DNA from: Halichondria panicea
Lineage: Eukaryota > Porifera > Demospongiae > Suberitida > Halichondriidae
Direction of reading: 5' to 3'
Assembly (NCBI RefSeq): GCF_963675165.1
Contig: NC_087387.1
Location: forward strand, 4,986,990-5,050,989
Length of the DNA stretch: 64,000 bases
Position numbers and translations under genes: made by a program. The notes under the pieces were generated by a model. That model searched no databases. It saw only the letters and a program-made list of their open reading frames with translations, and was not told the origin of the DNA. Within the stretch, counting starts at the first letter, position 1; each line of letters starts with the position of its first letter. This document shows positions 63,909 through 64,000 of the stretch, piece by piece.

Positions 63909-64000
63909 GTTTGTACATGTACGTCTGCTGTCTGCATGATTAAACACAATTTGTCGCTATATAATTATATTTGAGCTATATACATGTAATTAGACACTAG

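Overview
This is nuclear DNA of a multicellular animal, most likely a marine demosponge. The evidence is A+T-rich DNA, short GT-AG introns that are mostly phase 1 in the receptor genes, exon-per-domain genes built from Calx-beta, CCP/sushi, EGF-like and SRCR modules, a death-domain remnant, and many small terminal-inverted-repeat elements. The sponge assignment is inference; no sequence here fixes the species. There are no bacterial operons and no RNA genes that I could recognise.

1-22.6 kb: three related surface-protein genes lie head-to-tail on the + strand. Gene 1 (796-4558, 5' end unresolved) has three Calx-beta and three CCP domains and ends in a GPI-anchor-like tail. Gene 2 (5665-13514; 18 exons, 1004 aa) has a signal peptide, three Calx-beta, nine CCP, a TM segment and a short tail. 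Gene 3 (13816-22576; 17 exons, 869 aa) has a signal peptide, two Calx-beta, three CCP, one CCP, three calcium-type EGF, two CCP, a TM segment and a tyrosine-bearing tail. In gene 2, gene 3 and the SRCR gene, joining the exons I read directly gives totals divisible by three. A complete SRCR receptor gene (16753-18281, minus, 389 aa) sits antisense inside an intron of gene 3; its tail carries a recently duplicated ITAM-like motif.

22.6-29 kb: a broken beta-helix gene, a partial copy of gene 3's last exon, an orphan signal-peptide exon, a TIR element (26335-27021) and a compact FHA-domain gene on the minus strand (27338-29003).

29-37 kb: a tentative basic-protein gene on the + strand spread over a perfect (GT)316 tract and layered dispersed repeats.

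37.0-42.8 kb: a 5.8-kb element with about 67-bp terminal inverted repeats and a 9-bp target duplication. It carries a Crinkler-like gene that fuses a restriction-endonuclease-like domain to a protein-kinase-like domain, a truncated inverted second copy, a palindrome with arms of about 350 bp and several tandem arrays. It is nested in another repeat. An unrelated-looking multi-exon gene with a PD-(D/E)XK nuclease-like domain follows at 43515-46293.

46.3-57 kb: mostly repeats. They include a tandem 863-bp duplication in which one copy carries a 99-bp MITE with the same termini and 9-bp target duplication as the 5.8-kb element, and the other copy is the empty site. A frame-broken death-domain exon lies at 55.5 kb.

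57-64 kb: an 80-bp minisatellite interrupted by a 200-bp MITE, duplicated and broken Cdc20/Fizzy-like WD40 pieces, and the start of a + strand gene (62744 onward) whose exons resemble the first two exons of the FHA gene in swapped order.
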